Notes: generated by a model not told the origin, from the sequence alone. DNA of 64,000 bases from Streptomyces sp. NBC_01335 (GCF_035953295.1 NZ_CP108370.1:2666001-2730000), one strand, 5' to 3'. Shown: positions 34,509 through 43,570, counted from the stretch's first letter. Numbers and translations: made by a program.

Positions 34509-35519
34509 TCAAACGAGTTGCGCCTGCGGTTCCGGCGCGACCGCGGGGGTCCGGTGGCCGCGCCGGTCCGCGATCAGCATCAGGGCGAGGCCGAACACGG
34601 CCCAGCAGGCGAGCACGAGGGCGGGCGTACCGGCACCGATGCCGTCGAAGAACGCGTTGGCGCGCAGCAGGCTTCCGGAGGCGCCCGGCGGGAGGATCTG
34701 TCCGAGCGCGGCCCAGCCGTTCGGCAGCCAGTGGGGCCCGCTGGCCAGTCCGGAGAGCGGGTTGCCGAGCAGCATGACCACGGCGGCACCGAGACCGAAA
34801 CCGGCCATGCCCATCAGCGCTTCGAGCCCGAGCAGGGTCATCACCAGCGCGGCCATGCCCAGGGACAGGCCGAGACCGCTGAGCACGTAGGCGCCGTCGA
34901 GAGAGCCCGTGCCGAACTGGAGGAAGGCCGTGACCGCGAATCCGGCCAGCAGAGCGAAGACGACACCTCCGACGAGGCGGCGGCGGAGTCCGGCGTGTCC
35001 GGGGAACATGCGGGTGAGAAGCACCGCGGGAATCATGCCGCCGAAGATCATGGGGAACGCCGCGGCGGCGAAGCCCGCACCCTTCGGGTCGTCGGCCGTG
35101 AACGGCTTGAGGTCGGTGACGGTCACCTCGGCCTGCTGCTGGTGCGCGATCCCGGTCCCCATGGCGGTCACCGCCGCGGTGGGCTGCGCCCCTCCGGCGG
35201 TGGCCGTGTAGACGGTCACGTGTCCGGGAGCCAGTGCTATGCCGCCCATGATGTCGCGGCTCTCCATCGCGGCCTTCAGGGCCGCCTCGTCGCCGTAGGT
35301 GGTGACGCTCCACTCATCGCCGGAGAGGACGCCGGAGACGGCCTCGGTCGCCTGCGCGGACCCGGTGACCCCGACGGGAAGGTCGTGGGGGCCGCTGTTC
35401 ACCGAGGGCAGGGCGAAGGCGCAGAGCATGAGGATCACGACGGCGACCAGGCCCACGACCACGGCCAGGAGCTTGCGCGCCTGCCCGGCGGATGCGGGCG
35501 GGGTGATTTGCTGGGTCAT
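34509..35519 (-). CDS. Multispanning membrane protein (YhgE/ABC-2-like)
   Basis: A 336-residue protein; ATG 35519 follows AAGGAAA. One N-terminal span (about 18-38), an extracytoplasmic domain of about 120 residues and then five or six spans. This one-span, large-loop, spans-at-the-end layout is that of ABC-2 permease and YhgE/Pip-like proteins. No ATPase gene is adjacent. It is divergent from a TetR-like regulator, and that regulator probably represses it. It may export a small toxic compound; substrate unknown. Confidence 0.7.
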   Translation of the reverse strand: MTQQITPPASAGQARKLLAVVVGLVAVVILMLCAFALPSVNSGPHDLPVGVTGSAQATEAVSGVLSGDEWSVTTYGDEAALKAAMESRDIMGGIALAPGHVTVYTATAGGAQPTAAVTAMGTGIAHQQQAEVTVTDLKPFTADDPKGAGFAAAAFPMIFGGMIPAVLLTRMFPGHAGLRRRLVGGVVFALLAGFAVTAFLQFGTGSLDGAYVLSGLGLSLGMAALVMTLLGLEALMGMAGFGLGAAVVMLLGNPLSGLASGPHWLPNGWAALGQILPPGASGSLLRANAFFDGIGAGTPALVLACWAVFGLALMLIADRRGHRTPAVAPEPQAQLV

Positions 35520-35753
35520 GGCGGATTTCCTTGCGATGGGCCGTTGGGTGGACGCCTGGCGGGCCGTCGCGACGCGCGTACCCGTCGCGATGCACATGGC
35601 CGGGAAGAGAAGGGACGAAGGGGCGGGCGCGGGGGCGCAGGCACCGGACGTCACGCTTCGCGCGAGGCTCGGCGGCAGAGTGCGGCAGGGCGATGGTTCG
35701 CACGCCCGGACACCCCCGCCACAGGATCTGATACAAGAATACAAGGTACATTG
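35520..35753. promoter_or_regulatory. Divergent promoter between membrane protein and double-HTH regulator
   Basis: The last 40 bases before the regulator (about 35725-35753) are much AT-richer than their surroundings, with ATACAAG twice in a row (35731-35745) and TACATT. This is a likely operator/promoter for both directions. Exact -10 boxes cannot be assigned. Confidence 0.6.
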
Positions 35754-36578
35754 ATGCGTGTGTCAAACGAAGAGTTCCACCCTGCGGTCCAGGTGCCGTC
35801 CGACCTGGTCGAGGCAGCCCTCCGGGCAGCGCGGGCACGCAAGACGGCCGTCGCCGACGTGTCGATGCAAGCCATCGCTCAGGAAGCGGGCATCTCCCGC
35901 AGCACACTGCTGCGCCGCCTGGGAGGCGCCCGGCACGCCCTCGACGAGGCAGTCCGGGCCGCCGGGGTCGACCCCGGCGGCCACAGGCCCGTGCGCGAGC
36001 GGGCCGTCGAAGCCGGAGCCGCACTCATCAGCAGCGATGGACTGGCCGCGCTCTCCCTCGAACGCGTCGCCGCGGCGGCCGAGTGCTCGGTGCACAGCCT
36101 CTACGCCGCGTTCGGCGGCCGGGACGGGATGATGCAGGCCATCTTCGAGCGGTACGGCCCGTTCGTGAACATCGAAGCGGTCCTGGCCGCCCACCCCGGG
36201 GACCTGCGGAGCACGGTCCGGGTGATCTACGCGCACCTCGCGGACGTCGTCGGCCTCGAACCCCGGGTGCTCCCCGCGATCCTCGCCGAGGTCCTGGCCC
36301 GCCCGGGGGACGACGCGTCGCAGGCCCTCGCGCGCCACATGGTCCCGCGCCTCTACGCGAGCATCGGCGAGTGGCTGGCCGCCGAGGTCGCGGCGGGCCG
36401 CATCCGCGACCTGCCGCTCATCGCGCTCATCCACCAGATGTCGAACCCCCTGCTCATGCACCTCCTGCTCCGACCGGCCCTGGAACTCGTCCCCGGTCTC
36501 CAGATCCCCTCCGTCGAGGAGATGTGCGACGCCTTCGCCGAGGCATTCGTGCACGCCGTGGGGCTGCCCGACTCCTGA
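35754..36578 (+). CDS. TetR-like regulator with two N-terminal HTH segments
   Basis: A 274-residue protein. Residues about 25-60 (V-S-M-Q-A-I-A-Q-E-A-G-I-S-R-S-T-L-L-R) form one TetR-type HTH. Residues about 97-130 (L-S-L-E-R-V-A-A-A-A-E-C-S-V-H-S-L-Y-A-A-F-G-G-R) form a second one, followed by a TetR C-terminal helical domain. A normal TetR repressor has a single HTH in about 200 residues, so this carries an extra one in front. The ATG at 35754 follows AAGG. It faces the membrane protein gene across the AT-rich spacer, so it likely controls that gene and itself. Confidence 0.85.
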   Translation: MRVSNEEFHPAVQVPSDLVEAALRAARARKTAVADVSMQAIAQEAGISRSTLLRRLGGARHALDEAVRAAGVDPGGHRPVRERAVEAGAALISSDGLAALSLERVAAAAECSVHSLYAAFGGRDGMMQAIFERYGPFVNIEAVLAAHPGDLRSTVRVIYAHLADVVGLEPRVLPAILAEVLARPGDDASQALARHMVPRLYASIGEWLAAEVAAGRIRDLPLIALIHQMSNPLLMHLLLRPALELVPGLQIPSVEEMCDAFAEAFVHAVGLPDS

Positions 36579-36883
36579 CCGGCCGGGGGGACGCCCCGCC
36601 CCACCCCCGCCGCCCCGGCCCCCCGTCCACCCGCCGGGCCGCCGGGCGGCGCCCCGCCCGCCCTCGGGAGACACGCGCCCGTCCTCGTGGGACATCCGCC
36701 GTCTTCATGGGACATGTGCCGGTTGTGTACGGCATGCGTCACAGCTGCGCGACAACACCCCCCGGTCGGCTCTCCCGGTCGTTCGACAGATCACCGCTGA
36801 CCGATCGTCAGCCGGTGCACCGCGGCCCTCTTCAGTCCCCCACCACCGCTGCGGTGCGGCAACGCGCAGAGAGGCGACACTCG
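36579..36883. other. Spacer of 305 bases without a clear gene
   Basis: C-rich. The phrase GGGACAT occurs twice (near 36690 and 36711) within a short direct repeat. It should hold the promoter of the following mini-HTH gene; no terminator-like stem or gene was found. Confidence 0.5.
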
Positions 36884-37093
36884 ATGACGGACAGCACGCT
36901 CTGGTCCTACAAGGACATCGCCGCGCACATCCGGGTCCTCCCGGACACCGTGCGCTCGTACCGCAAGCATGGTTTCCTTCCCGACCCCGATCAGGTGCGG
37001 GACGGCCGGCCCTACTGGTACCCGGACACCGTCCGCCACTGGGTCGCCCGCCGCCCCGGCAACCGCAACCGGGTCCGCACGCTCACCGGCTGA
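36884..37093 (+). CDS. Mini helix-turn-helix DNA-binding protein
   Basis: A 69-residue protein; ATG 36884 follows GAGAGG. It is essentially one winged-helix/MerR-like unit: W-S-Y-K-D-I-A-A-H-I-R-V-L-P-D-T-V-R-S-Y-R, then G-R-P-Y-W-Y-P-D-T-V-R-H-W with a basic tail. Similar small AlpA/BldC-type proteins bind DNA, often in rows along repeats. It has no separate effector domain. Targets are unknown; the tandem repeats downstream of it (37161-37205) are a speculative candidate. Confidence 0.8.
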   Translation: MTDSTLWSYKDIAAHIRVLPDTVRSYRKHGFLPDPDQVRDGRPYWYPDTVRHWVARRPGNRNRVRTLTG

Positions 37094-37160
37094 GCCGTCA
37101 CCGGCCGACGGCATCACCGGCCGCCCGAATCACCGGCCGCCCTGAGCACCGGCTGCCCGA

Positions 37161-37205
37161 GTCACCCGCTGAGCGGTCACCCGCTGAGCGGTCACCCGCT
37201 GAGCA
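37161..37205 (-). repeat. 15-base tandem repeat across the dehydrogenase stop codon
   Basis: Three copies of GTCACCCGCTGAGCG (the last shortened by one base change). Each copy contains a minus-strand TGA in the same phase, and the gene's own stop is in the third copy. Degenerate Cys-free copies (ATCACCGGCCGCCC-like) continue left to about 37100. Confidence 0.9.
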
Positions 37206-38262
37206 CCCCGAGGCGGGTGCGCCCCGGTTCGATGATCGTCACCCCCGCTCCCGGGGCCCCGCCCATCGCGGCGAGCGCCGCGGGGGCTTCGGCGAGGCCG
37301 ATGGTGGAGGTGACCAGGAGGTCGGGGCGCAGGGTGCCCGCACGGACCAGGTCCATCATCGGCGGGTAGTCGTGGGCGGCCATCCCGTGGCTGCCGAGGA
37401 TCTCCAGCTCCAGCGCGATCACGCGTGCCATCGGGACGACCGGGTCCCCGGCCGCCGTCGGCAGCAGCCCGACCTGCACATGGCGTCCGCGCCGGCGCAG
37501 GCTGCGTACGGAGGCGGCGCAGGTCACCGGCGAGCCGAGGGCGTCGAGCGAGAGATGCGCCCCGCCGCCCGTGAGTTCCCGGACGACGGCGTCCGCGCCC
37601 TCCGGGTGGGCCGACGCGTCCACGCACGCCGCCGCCCCGAACGACTTCGCCAGGTCGAGGGCGGCGGCCGAGACGTCGACGGCCACCACCCGGGCTCCGG
37701 CGGCCGCCGCGATCATCACGGCGGAGAGCCCCAGCCCACCGCAGCCGTACACCGCGACCCACTCCCCCGGCGCGACGCGGCCCTGAGCGACGATCGCGCG
37801 GAACGCCGTGGCGAACCGGCACCCCAGGCCCGCCGCGGTGGCGAAGGAGAGCTCCTCGGGCACGGCCACCAGGTTGACGTCGGCGTGCTCCAGCGCGACG
37901 TACTCCGCGAACGAGCCCCAGTGCGTGAAGCCGGGCTGGGTCTGGCGCTCGCACACCTGCTGCGCCCCCGAGGCGCAGGCCGCGCACCGCCCGCAGGCGC
38001 AGACGAACGGGACGGTGACCCGGTCGCCGGGGCGCCGGCCGACGACTCCGGGTCCGACGGCCTCGACCACTCCGGCGAGTTCGTGGCCCGGCACGTGCGG
38101 GAGGGTGATGCCGTCGTCGTGCCCCATCCAGCCGTGCCAGTCGCTGCGGCACAGCCCGGTCGCCTCGACCCGGACCACCACCCCCTGCGGGGCGGGGACC
38201 GGATCGGGCACCTCTCGCACCCGCGCTTCCTGACCGAACTCCTCGAACACCACTGCCCGCAT
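37192..38262 (-). CDS. Zinc-dependent alcohol dehydrogenase
   Basis: A 356-residue medium-chain dehydrogenase. The catalytic zinc site is C-R-S-D-W-H with G-H-E-L-A-G; the structural zinc loop has C-x-C-G-x-C-x-x-C with a later C. The Rossmann G-C-G-G-L-G-L binds NAD(P). It should oxidise or reduce an alcohol or sugar derivative. The stop codon lies in a tandem repeat. No close partner gene indicates the substrate. The gap to the MMPL gene (138 bases) has a PGG-like repetitive stretch and no clear terminator. Confidence 0.85.
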   Translation of the reverse strand: MRAVVFEEFGQEARVREVPDPVPAPQGVVVRVEATGLCRSDWHGWMGHDDGITLPHVPGHELAGVVEAVGPGVVGRRPGDRVTVPFVCACGRCAACASGAQQVCERQTQPGFTHWGSFAEYVALEHADVNLVAVPEELSFATAAGLGCRFATAFRAIVAQGRVAPGEWVAVYGCGGLGLSAVMIAAAAGARVVAVDVSAAALDLAKSFGAAACVDASAHPEGADAVVRELTGGGAHLSLDALGSPVTCAASVRSLRRRGRHVQVGLLPTAAGDPVVPMARVIALELEILGSHGMAAHDYPPMMDLVRAGTLRPDLLVTSTIGLAEAPAALAAMGGAPGAGVTIIEPGRTRLGVLSG

Positions 38263-38400
38263 GGCCCCGCCCTTCCGTCACGTCTCGCGTCCGGTGTAAC
38301 GCCCGGCGGGGTGCCCGGCAACGCGCCCGGTGGAACGCCCGGTGATGCGCCCGGTGGGACGGACGGTGTGCCGCCCGGCCGCGTCCTGCCGGACGGGGCG

Positions 38401-40686
38401 TCAGCTGCCGCTGGCGATCCTGGTCCGGTCCGGGTCGGGCGGGGGTGTCACCCCGCCCCCGCCGTCCGTCCCACGGCTGCCAGGTACGGAAACGACGGCT
38501 CCCTTGGCCTGCGCGGACGGGGCGGGGACCGCTCTCTCGTCGAGGCCGAATCTTCGGTGGAGAGCGCGCAGAGGTGCGGGCGCCCACCAGGTGGCGCGGC
38601 CCATCACCTTCATGACCGAGGGGACCAGGAGGCTGCGCACCACCATGGCGTCCATCAGCACCGCCAGGGCGATGCCGAGTCCGAGCATCTTCGTGTTGGT
38701 CACCCGCGAGGCCCCTATGGCGACCATCACCACGGCCAGGATCACGGCGGCGGCGGTGATGAGTCCGCCGGTGTGGCGCAGCCCGACGGCGATGGAGCCC
38801 TCGTGGTCGCCGCTGCGGTCGTACTCCTCCTTGATGCGGGAGAGCAGAAAGACGCCGTAGTCCATGGAGAGCCCGAAGGCGACGCAGAACATCAGCACGG
38901 GCAGGGTGGTCTCGATGTCGCCGGTGCTGGTGAAGGAGAGCAGTCCGGAGAGGTGGCCCTCCTGGAAGACCCAGACGACCGCGCCGAACATCGCGGTCAG
39001 GCTGAGGGCGTTGAGCACGACCGCCTGGACGGGGATCAGGACGCTGCCGGTGAGCAGAAAGACCAGGAGCAGGGTCACCACCGCGATGATGCCGACCGCC
39101 CAGGGGAGCCGTTCGGCGATGGCGTCCTTCGAGTCGACGAGCACGGCGGCGGTCCCGGTCACCGACGCGTGGACGGGTGCGTCGAGCGCGCGGAGGTCGT
39201 GGACGAGCTTCTGGGCCTCCGGCCCGGCCGCCTCGCCCTCGGGCACCACGGAGTAGGTGGCAAAGTCGCCGGCCGTCAGCGGCCCGTCGACCCGCGCCAC
39301 TCCTTCCGTGGCGGCGATCCGCTCGCGGAGGGCCGTGTACTGGGCGGGGGTGGCGGGCTCCCGGACGAGCAGGGCGAGGCCGCCGCCCGGGGACCCGGGG
39401 AAGACCTCGCGGATGTGGTCCTGCACCATGCGGGACGCGGAGTCCGCGGGCAGCTGGCGGTCGTCGGCCATGCCGAACCGCACGCCCAGGAAGGGCAGTC
39501 CGAGCAGGACGAGCGCGGCCGTGGTCACCAGGGCGAAGACCGGGGCGCGGCGCATCACAAGCGCGGCGAGAGAGGTCCGCCCCCGGTGGGCCGTCCGGGG
39601 AGGCACCTCCCGGCCCCCTCTCCGGCGGACCAGCGCGCGCCGCAGGTCCAGGGCGTCGACCCGGGGGCCGAGCAGCACCAGCGCGGCCGGAAGGACGATG
39701 AGGGCCGCCCCGGCCGCCAGGATCACCACGACGATTCCGGCGTACGCGAAGGAGCGCAGGAAGTACTGGGGGAAGACGAGCATCGCCGAGAGCGAGACCG
39801 CGACCGCGAGCGCGGAGAAGAGCACGGTGCGCCCCGCCGTGCGGAGGGTGATGCCGACCGCGGAGCGGGGGTCGGCGCCGGCGGCCATCTCTTCGCGGAA
39901 CCGGCGCACGATGAACAGGGCGTAGTCGACGGCGAGTCCGAGGCCGAGGGCGGTCGTGAGGTTCTGGGCGAAGACGGAGACGTCGGTCAGCTCGGTGATG
40001 CCGCGCAGCACGGCGCTGGTCCCCAGGATCGCCATGATGCCCACGCCGAGGGGGAGCAGGGCCGCCACCGCGCTGCCGAAGACCATCACCAGCAGGACGA
40101 GGGTGACCGGCAGGGCGACCGTCTCCGCCCTGAGCAGATCCTCCTGGATGATCGACTGCATCTCGTGCCGTGTGGCGATCAGCCCGCCGACGGAGACCTT
40201 CACCGGGCCGTGCTCCCCTTCGAAGAGCGGGGCGATCCGGTCGAGGATCTCTCCGGAGCCCTTCTCCTCGCCGGCGATGTGGGCGGCGATCAGCGCTTCG
40301 CGTCCGTCCCGGGAGCGCAGGGCGGGGGCGGCGCTCTGCCAGTACGAACCGACGCCGGTGACCCCTTCCTGGGCGGCCAGACGGGCGGTGAGGCGCGAGG
40401 CCTCGGCCACCACCGCCGGGTCGTCGACCGAGGCCCGCCCGCTGTCGATCAGCAGCAGGAGATTGGGCTGGGAGGCGGGGAACTCCTTCTCCAGCGCCCG
40501 GGTCGTCCAGGCCGACTCGGCGTCCGGGGCCTCCCAGCCGCCGCTGCCCATCCGGTCACCGGCACCGCTCCCCGCGAACACCGCGAGCGCGGTGAAGACG
40601 AGCGCCGCGAGCAGGGCGAGCCGAGGCCGCGCCGTCACGAAACGGGTCCAGCCACCGAGCCGCTGCGGGCTCTCGACTACGGACAT
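38401..40686 (-). CDS. MMPL/RND-type membrane transporter
   Basis: A 761-residue protein starting M-S-V-V-E-S-P. It has the duplicated MMPL layout: one span, an external domain, then five or six spans (first G-L-G-L-A-V-D-Y-A-L-F-I-V-R-R-F-R-E-E, second G-L-S-M-D-Y-G-V-F-L-L-S-R-I-K-E-E, where the two D-Y pairs carry the proton relay), twice. Such proteins export lipids, siderophores or drugs. The upstream GGAGGGG is 12 bases from the ATG; the operator and divergent TetR gene lie beyond. The gene is probably repressed by that regulator. Confidence 0.9.
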   Translation of the reverse strand: MSVVESPQRLGGWTRFVTARPRLALLAALVFTALAVFAGSGAGDRMGSGGWEAPDAESAWTTRALEKEFPASQPNLLLLIDSGRASVDDPAVVAEASRLTARLAAQEGVTGVGSYWQSAAPALRSRDGREALIAAHIAGEEKGSGEILDRIAPLFEGEHGPVKVSVGGLIATRHEMQSIIQEDLLRAETVALPVTLVLLVMVFGSAVAALLPLGVGIMAILGTSAVLRGITELTDVSVFAQNLTTALGLGLAVDYALFIVRRFREEMAAGADPRSAVGITLRTAGRTVLFSALAVAVSLSAMLVFPQYFLRSFAYAGIVVVILAAGAALIVLPAALVLLGPRVDALDLRRALVRRRGGREVPPRTAHRGRTSLAALVMRRAPVFALVTTAALVLLGLPFLGVRFGMADDRQLPADSASRMVQDHIREVFPGSPGGGLALLVREPATPAQYTALRERIAATEGVARVDGPLTAGDFATYSVVPEGEAAGPEAQKLVHDLRALDAPVHASVTGTAAVLVDSKDAIAERLPWAVGIIAVVTLLLVFLLTGSVLIPVQAVVLNALSLTAMFGAVVWVFQEGHLSGLLSFTSTGDIETTLPVLMFCVAFGLSMDYGVFLLSRIKEEYDRSGDHEGSIAVGLRHTGGLITAAAVILAVVMVAIGASRVTNTKMLGLGIALAVLMDAMVVRSLLVPSVMKVMGRATWWAPAPLRALHRRFGLDERAVPAPSAQAKGAVVSVPGSRGTDGGGGVTPPPDPDRTRIASGS

Positions 40687-40754
40687 GATGCCGTGCCCCC
40701 TCCACCGGACCCGGGCCGCTCGAAGCGGCACGGGTCGGCCATTGCCGCATAGAC

Positions 40755-40815
40755 TGGCAAACACGAGTGGTAGCTCGCGTTTCTCAAGAATGCGAGCGAC
40801 CGCTCGCGTTTGTCA
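40755..40815. promoter_or_regulatory. Compound operator between MMPL and TetR genes
   Basis: A perfect 16-base interrupted palindrome GCGAGCG-AC-CGCTCGC (40792-40807) is nested in a larger inverted repeat of TGRCAAACRCGAG (left about 40755-40767, right about 40803-40815), with a further GCTCGC/GCGAGC arm pair at 40773-40797. Typical of a TetR autoregulatory operator. Confidence 0.8.
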
Positions 40816-40844
40816 ATCACTCTCACGAGGGCTGGGGATGAACC

Positions 40845-41585
40845 ATGTCTGAGGCCGGAGCCGAGCGGGCCGCCACCGCGGCGGCCGAGGAACCGACGGC
40901 GGAGAAGGCGCACGGCGGCACCGAGCCGGACCAGGGGGCCGCGAACACCCCGGCTCCCCGCCGCCGCCAGGCGCGCGGCGAGGCCCGGATGACCCAGCTG
41001 CTCGCCGCCGCCGCCGACGTGTTCCGTACGCAGGGCTACACCGCGGCCAGCACCAACGCCATCGCCCGCGAGGCCGGCGTCTCGCCCGGCACGCTCTACC
41101 AGTTCTTCCCCAACAAGGAGGCGATCGCCGTGGAGCTCGGCGACCGCCTCCTGCGCCGCTGGCAGGAGACGTACGGCGAGCCCGTCACCCTGAGCCACGC
41201 CGAACTCGCGCTGGACCGCCTGCTCGACACGGCCCTCGATCCGCTGATCACCTTCAACACCGAGAATCCGGCGTTCCGCGTCCTCATGCACGGGGGCGAG
41301 GTGCCCGGTCGGATCACCGAGAAGCACGACCTGGTGCACGACGCGATGCTCACCCGCGTCGAGGTTCTCCTCGCGGGTTACCTGCCGGAACTTCCCGAGG
41401 CGCGGATACGGCGCGTCGGCGCCATGTCCTTCCAGCTGTTCAAGGCCGGAATCGACCTGATCATGACGCACGAGGGCGAGGAGCGGGAGGCGTACGCCCG
41501 CGAACTGAAGACGGTGATGTTCCGCTACCTGAACCCCCTGCTGGACGAGGCGGACCGACTCTCCCGCACCCCGGACTCCGCCTGA
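40845..41585 (+). CDS. TetR-family regulator of the MMPL exporter
   Basis: A 246-residue protein. After a 45-residue Ala/Pro-rich lead, residues about 47-95 form a typical TetR HTH (T-N-A-I-A-R-E-A-G-V-S-P-G-T-L-Y-Q-F-F-P-N-K-E-A-I). The C-terminal helical domain would bind a ligand. Divergent from the MMPL gene with a clear operator between them. ATG 40845 has GGGG 8 bases before it. Confidence 0.9.
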   Translation: MSEAGAERAATAAAEEPTAEKAHGGTEPDQGAANTPAPRRRQARGEARMTQLLAAAADVFRTQGYTAASTNAIAREAGVSPGTLYQFFPNKEAIAVELGDRLLRRWQETYGEPVTLSHAELALDRLLDTALDPLITFNTENPAFRVLMHGGEVPGRITEKHDLVHDAMLTRVEVLLAGYLPELPEARIRRVGAMSFQLFKAGIDLIMTHEGEEREAYARELKTVMFRYLNPLLDEADRLSRTPDSA

Positions 41586-41969
41586 CCGCATCCCGCCCGG
41601 CCGCACGGCACGGGATGCGCCACGACGCGAGGCACGGCAGGGGGCGCGGCGCGGGGGGCGACAGGGCCACCGCTCACTGGCATATGCCCCGGAACATCCC
41701 GAACAGTGCGACGACATGCCCCACCAACGACCGTCGCGCGCCGACGACACGCCCTTCACGCACCGGCCCTGACGCGCCCGGACACAGCCCATAGTCTGTG
41801 CCGATCCCACCCGGTTCACCCCGGCCGTCACGATTTCGACCGATCCACCCCGATTCCCCCTCCCGTTCCGCCCCGATTCCCCTCCCGATCCCACCCCGAT
41901 CACCCTCCCGACCGATCGCCCCTCCCGCCCCCCTCCCGGGAGCCGGGAGGCCCCCCACCAGGAGCCGGC
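41586..41969. other. Pyrimidine-rich spacer upstream of the PrsW-like gene
   Basis: No gene seen in 384 bases. From about 41800 to 41950 the plus strand is nearly all C and T with repeated CCCCGATTCC-type units; a short stem CTCCCGGGAGC/GGGAGG lies near 41933-41950. A possible -10 hexamer (CATAGT, near 41790) could serve the PrsW gene. Confidence 0.45.
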
Positions 41970-43004
41970 GTGAACTGGTCCTCCTCCGACGCCCCACCGC
42001 CCCCGCCCCCACCTCCGCCACTGCCCCCCGGCCCGCCGCCCGACCCGCGTGCCGGACCTCCGCCCGGACCCCCGCCCGGCCCGCCGGGCGCACCCCGGCC
42101 GCGTCCCGGACTCTGGCGGCGCTGCCTCTGGGGCGGGGTCGTCTCGTGGGCCCTCGCCGCCGGGGCCACGTACCTCACCGAGAACTCCACGCTGCTGCCG
42201 ACACTGATCCTGCTCGGCAGTTTTCTCGTGCCGGCCGTGTTCGTGCTGTGGGCGTACGAGCGGCACGGCGAGGACCTCGGGCCGTCCCTGATCCTGGGCT
42301 CGTTCCTGACCGGCGGAATCCTGGGGGTGCTGGGCGCCTCGGTCCTGGAGTACTACCTGCTGCACCAGACCTCGGTCTGGCTGTTCCTCGGCGTCGGCCT
42401 GATCGAGGAGGCGGTGAAACTGGGCGCCCTGATGTTCGTCCTCCGCCGCCACCACTCCGTCCGCGGCCGCAGGGCCGGGCTGGTGCTGGGTGCCACGGTG
42501 GGCTTCGGCTTCGCGGCGTTCGAGAGCGCCGGGTACGCCTTCAACGCGGCGGTCACCCTGGAGGGCATCAACCTGCGCGCACTGCTGGAGACCGAGGTGC
42601 TGCGCGGGGTGCTCTCCCCCTTCGGACACGGCCTGTGGACGGCGATCACCGGCGGGGTCCTGCTGGTCCGCCGGGAGGCGAACGGCCGGTTCCGTTTCCC
42701 GCCGACGGTCGTCGGCACCTTCCTCGGGGTCGCCGTCCTGCACGCCCTGTGGGACTCGATGCGGGGCATCGCCGTCTGGTTGGTCGCCCGGGTCACCGGC
42801 GACGGGCAGGTGGACTCGATTCCGGCCCGGGGGTTCCTGGAGAACCCGACCGACCAGCAGCAGCACCTCTTCACCGTGATCTCGGTGGGCGGCACGGTGG
42901 CGACCACTCTGGTCGGGGTGTGCTGGCTCCGCGTCCTCGTCCTGCGGTCCCGGCAGGAGCGGGCGCGGGCGACGTCGGCGCCCAGGGTGAGGCGCTCGCC
43001 TTGA
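41970..43004 (+). CDS. PrsW-family intramembrane metalloprotease
   Basis: A 344-residue protein; GTG 41970 follows AGGAG. A Pro/Gly-rich cytoplasmic lead (about 45 residues) precedes about eight spans. The family motifs are present: E-E-x-x-K (Glu146, Glu147, Lys150), an F-G-F-A-A-F-E-S span, H-G-L-W-T and H-A-L-W-D-S, which carry the zinc His. PrsW-type proteases cut membrane anti-sigma factors or similar; partner unknown. Its stop codon lies inside the CsoR-type box of the copper genes. Confidence 0.88.
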   Translation: MNWSSSDAPPPPPPPPPLPPGPPPDPRAGPPPGPPPGPPGAPRPRPGLWRRCLWGGVVSWALAAGATYLTENSTLLPTLILLGSFLVPAVFVLWAYERHGEDLGPSLILGSFLTGGILGVLGASVLEYYLLHQTSVWLFLGVGLIEEAVKLGALMFVLRRHHSVRGRRAGLVLGATVGFGFAAFESAGYAFNAAVTLEGINLRALLETEVLRGVLSPFGHGLWTAITGGVLLVRREANGRFRFPPTVVGTFLGVAVLHALWDSMRGIAVWLVARVTGDGQVDSIPARGFLENPTDQQQHLFTVISVGGTVATTLVGVCWLRVLVLRSRQERARATSAPRVRRSP

Positions 43005-43020
43005 TACCCCCTAGGGGTAT
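43004..43020. promoter_or_regulatory. CsoR-type copper operator
   Basis: ATACCCC-CTA-GGGGTAT: perfect 7-base arms with a 3-base spacer, the GC-rich palindrome bound by CsoR. The adjacent TATAGT (43018-43023) would act as a -10 box, so binding would block RNA polymerase. It begins on the last base of the PrsW stop codon. Confidence 0.9.
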
Positions 43021-43179
43021 AGTCTGGAGAGTGAGGCAAGGGGGCTTCGGACCGCCCCGGACGCGCACCGGATGTCCTGAGTCCCTCATACAACGCTCAA
43101 TATGCCGATTTGTTGCGCTTTCGACCTACGGCTGACGCCGCGGTCACACTCTTCGGCATTCCGATCAGAGGAGAACACC

Positions 43180-43485
43180 ATGACCGCCGAGACCGAGATC
43201 CCTCAGGCCGCCGCCCGCTCCTGCTGCTCGTCCGGGGCCGATCACGGTGCCCCCGCCGAGGTGGCGATCGGCTCGGTCACCGCGGTGTACGAAGTGAAGG
43301 GCATGACCTGCGGCCACTGCGAGGGCGCCGTCTCCGAGGAGATCTCCGCCATCGACGGGGTGACCGAGGTGAAGGCCGTCGCCGCGAGCGGCCAGGTGAC
43401 CGTCTCCTCCCGTGCTCCGCTGACCGAGGACGCCGTGCGCGCCGCCGTCGACGAGGCGGGCTACGAGTACGTCGGCAAGGCCTGA
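43180..43485 (+). CDS. copZ: Copper chaperone (HMA domain, CopZ type)
   Basis: A 101-residue protein; ATG 43180 follows AGAGGAG. One heavy-metal-associated domain with G-M-T-C-G-H-C copper-binding cysteines. An extra Cys pair S-C-C-S-S lies in the N-terminal 20 residues, which may add a second metal site. It carries Cu(I) to the P-type ATPase encoded 214 bases downstream. Expression should be CsoR-controlled. Confidence 0.92.
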   Translation: MTAETEIPQAAARSCCSSGADHGAPAEVAIGSVTAVYEVKGMTCGHCEGAVSEEISAIDGVTEVKAVAASGQVTVSSRAPLTEDAVRAAVDEAGYEYVGKA

Positions 43486-43490
43486 CCGAC

Positions 43491-43570
43491 AACGGCCCGA
43501 TCAGCGACGGCCCGAACGCAAACGGCCCGAACGCAAACGGCCCGGCCGGCAACGGCCCGAGCAACAACGG
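43491..43570 (+). repeat. 15-base tandem repeat between copZ and copA
   Basis: Five to six copies of AACGGCCCGAACGCA-type units, exactly 15 bases apart, directly after the copZ stop. One reading frame would code (N-G-P-N-A) repeats but lacks a start. No terminator stem is formed. Confidence 0.9.
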
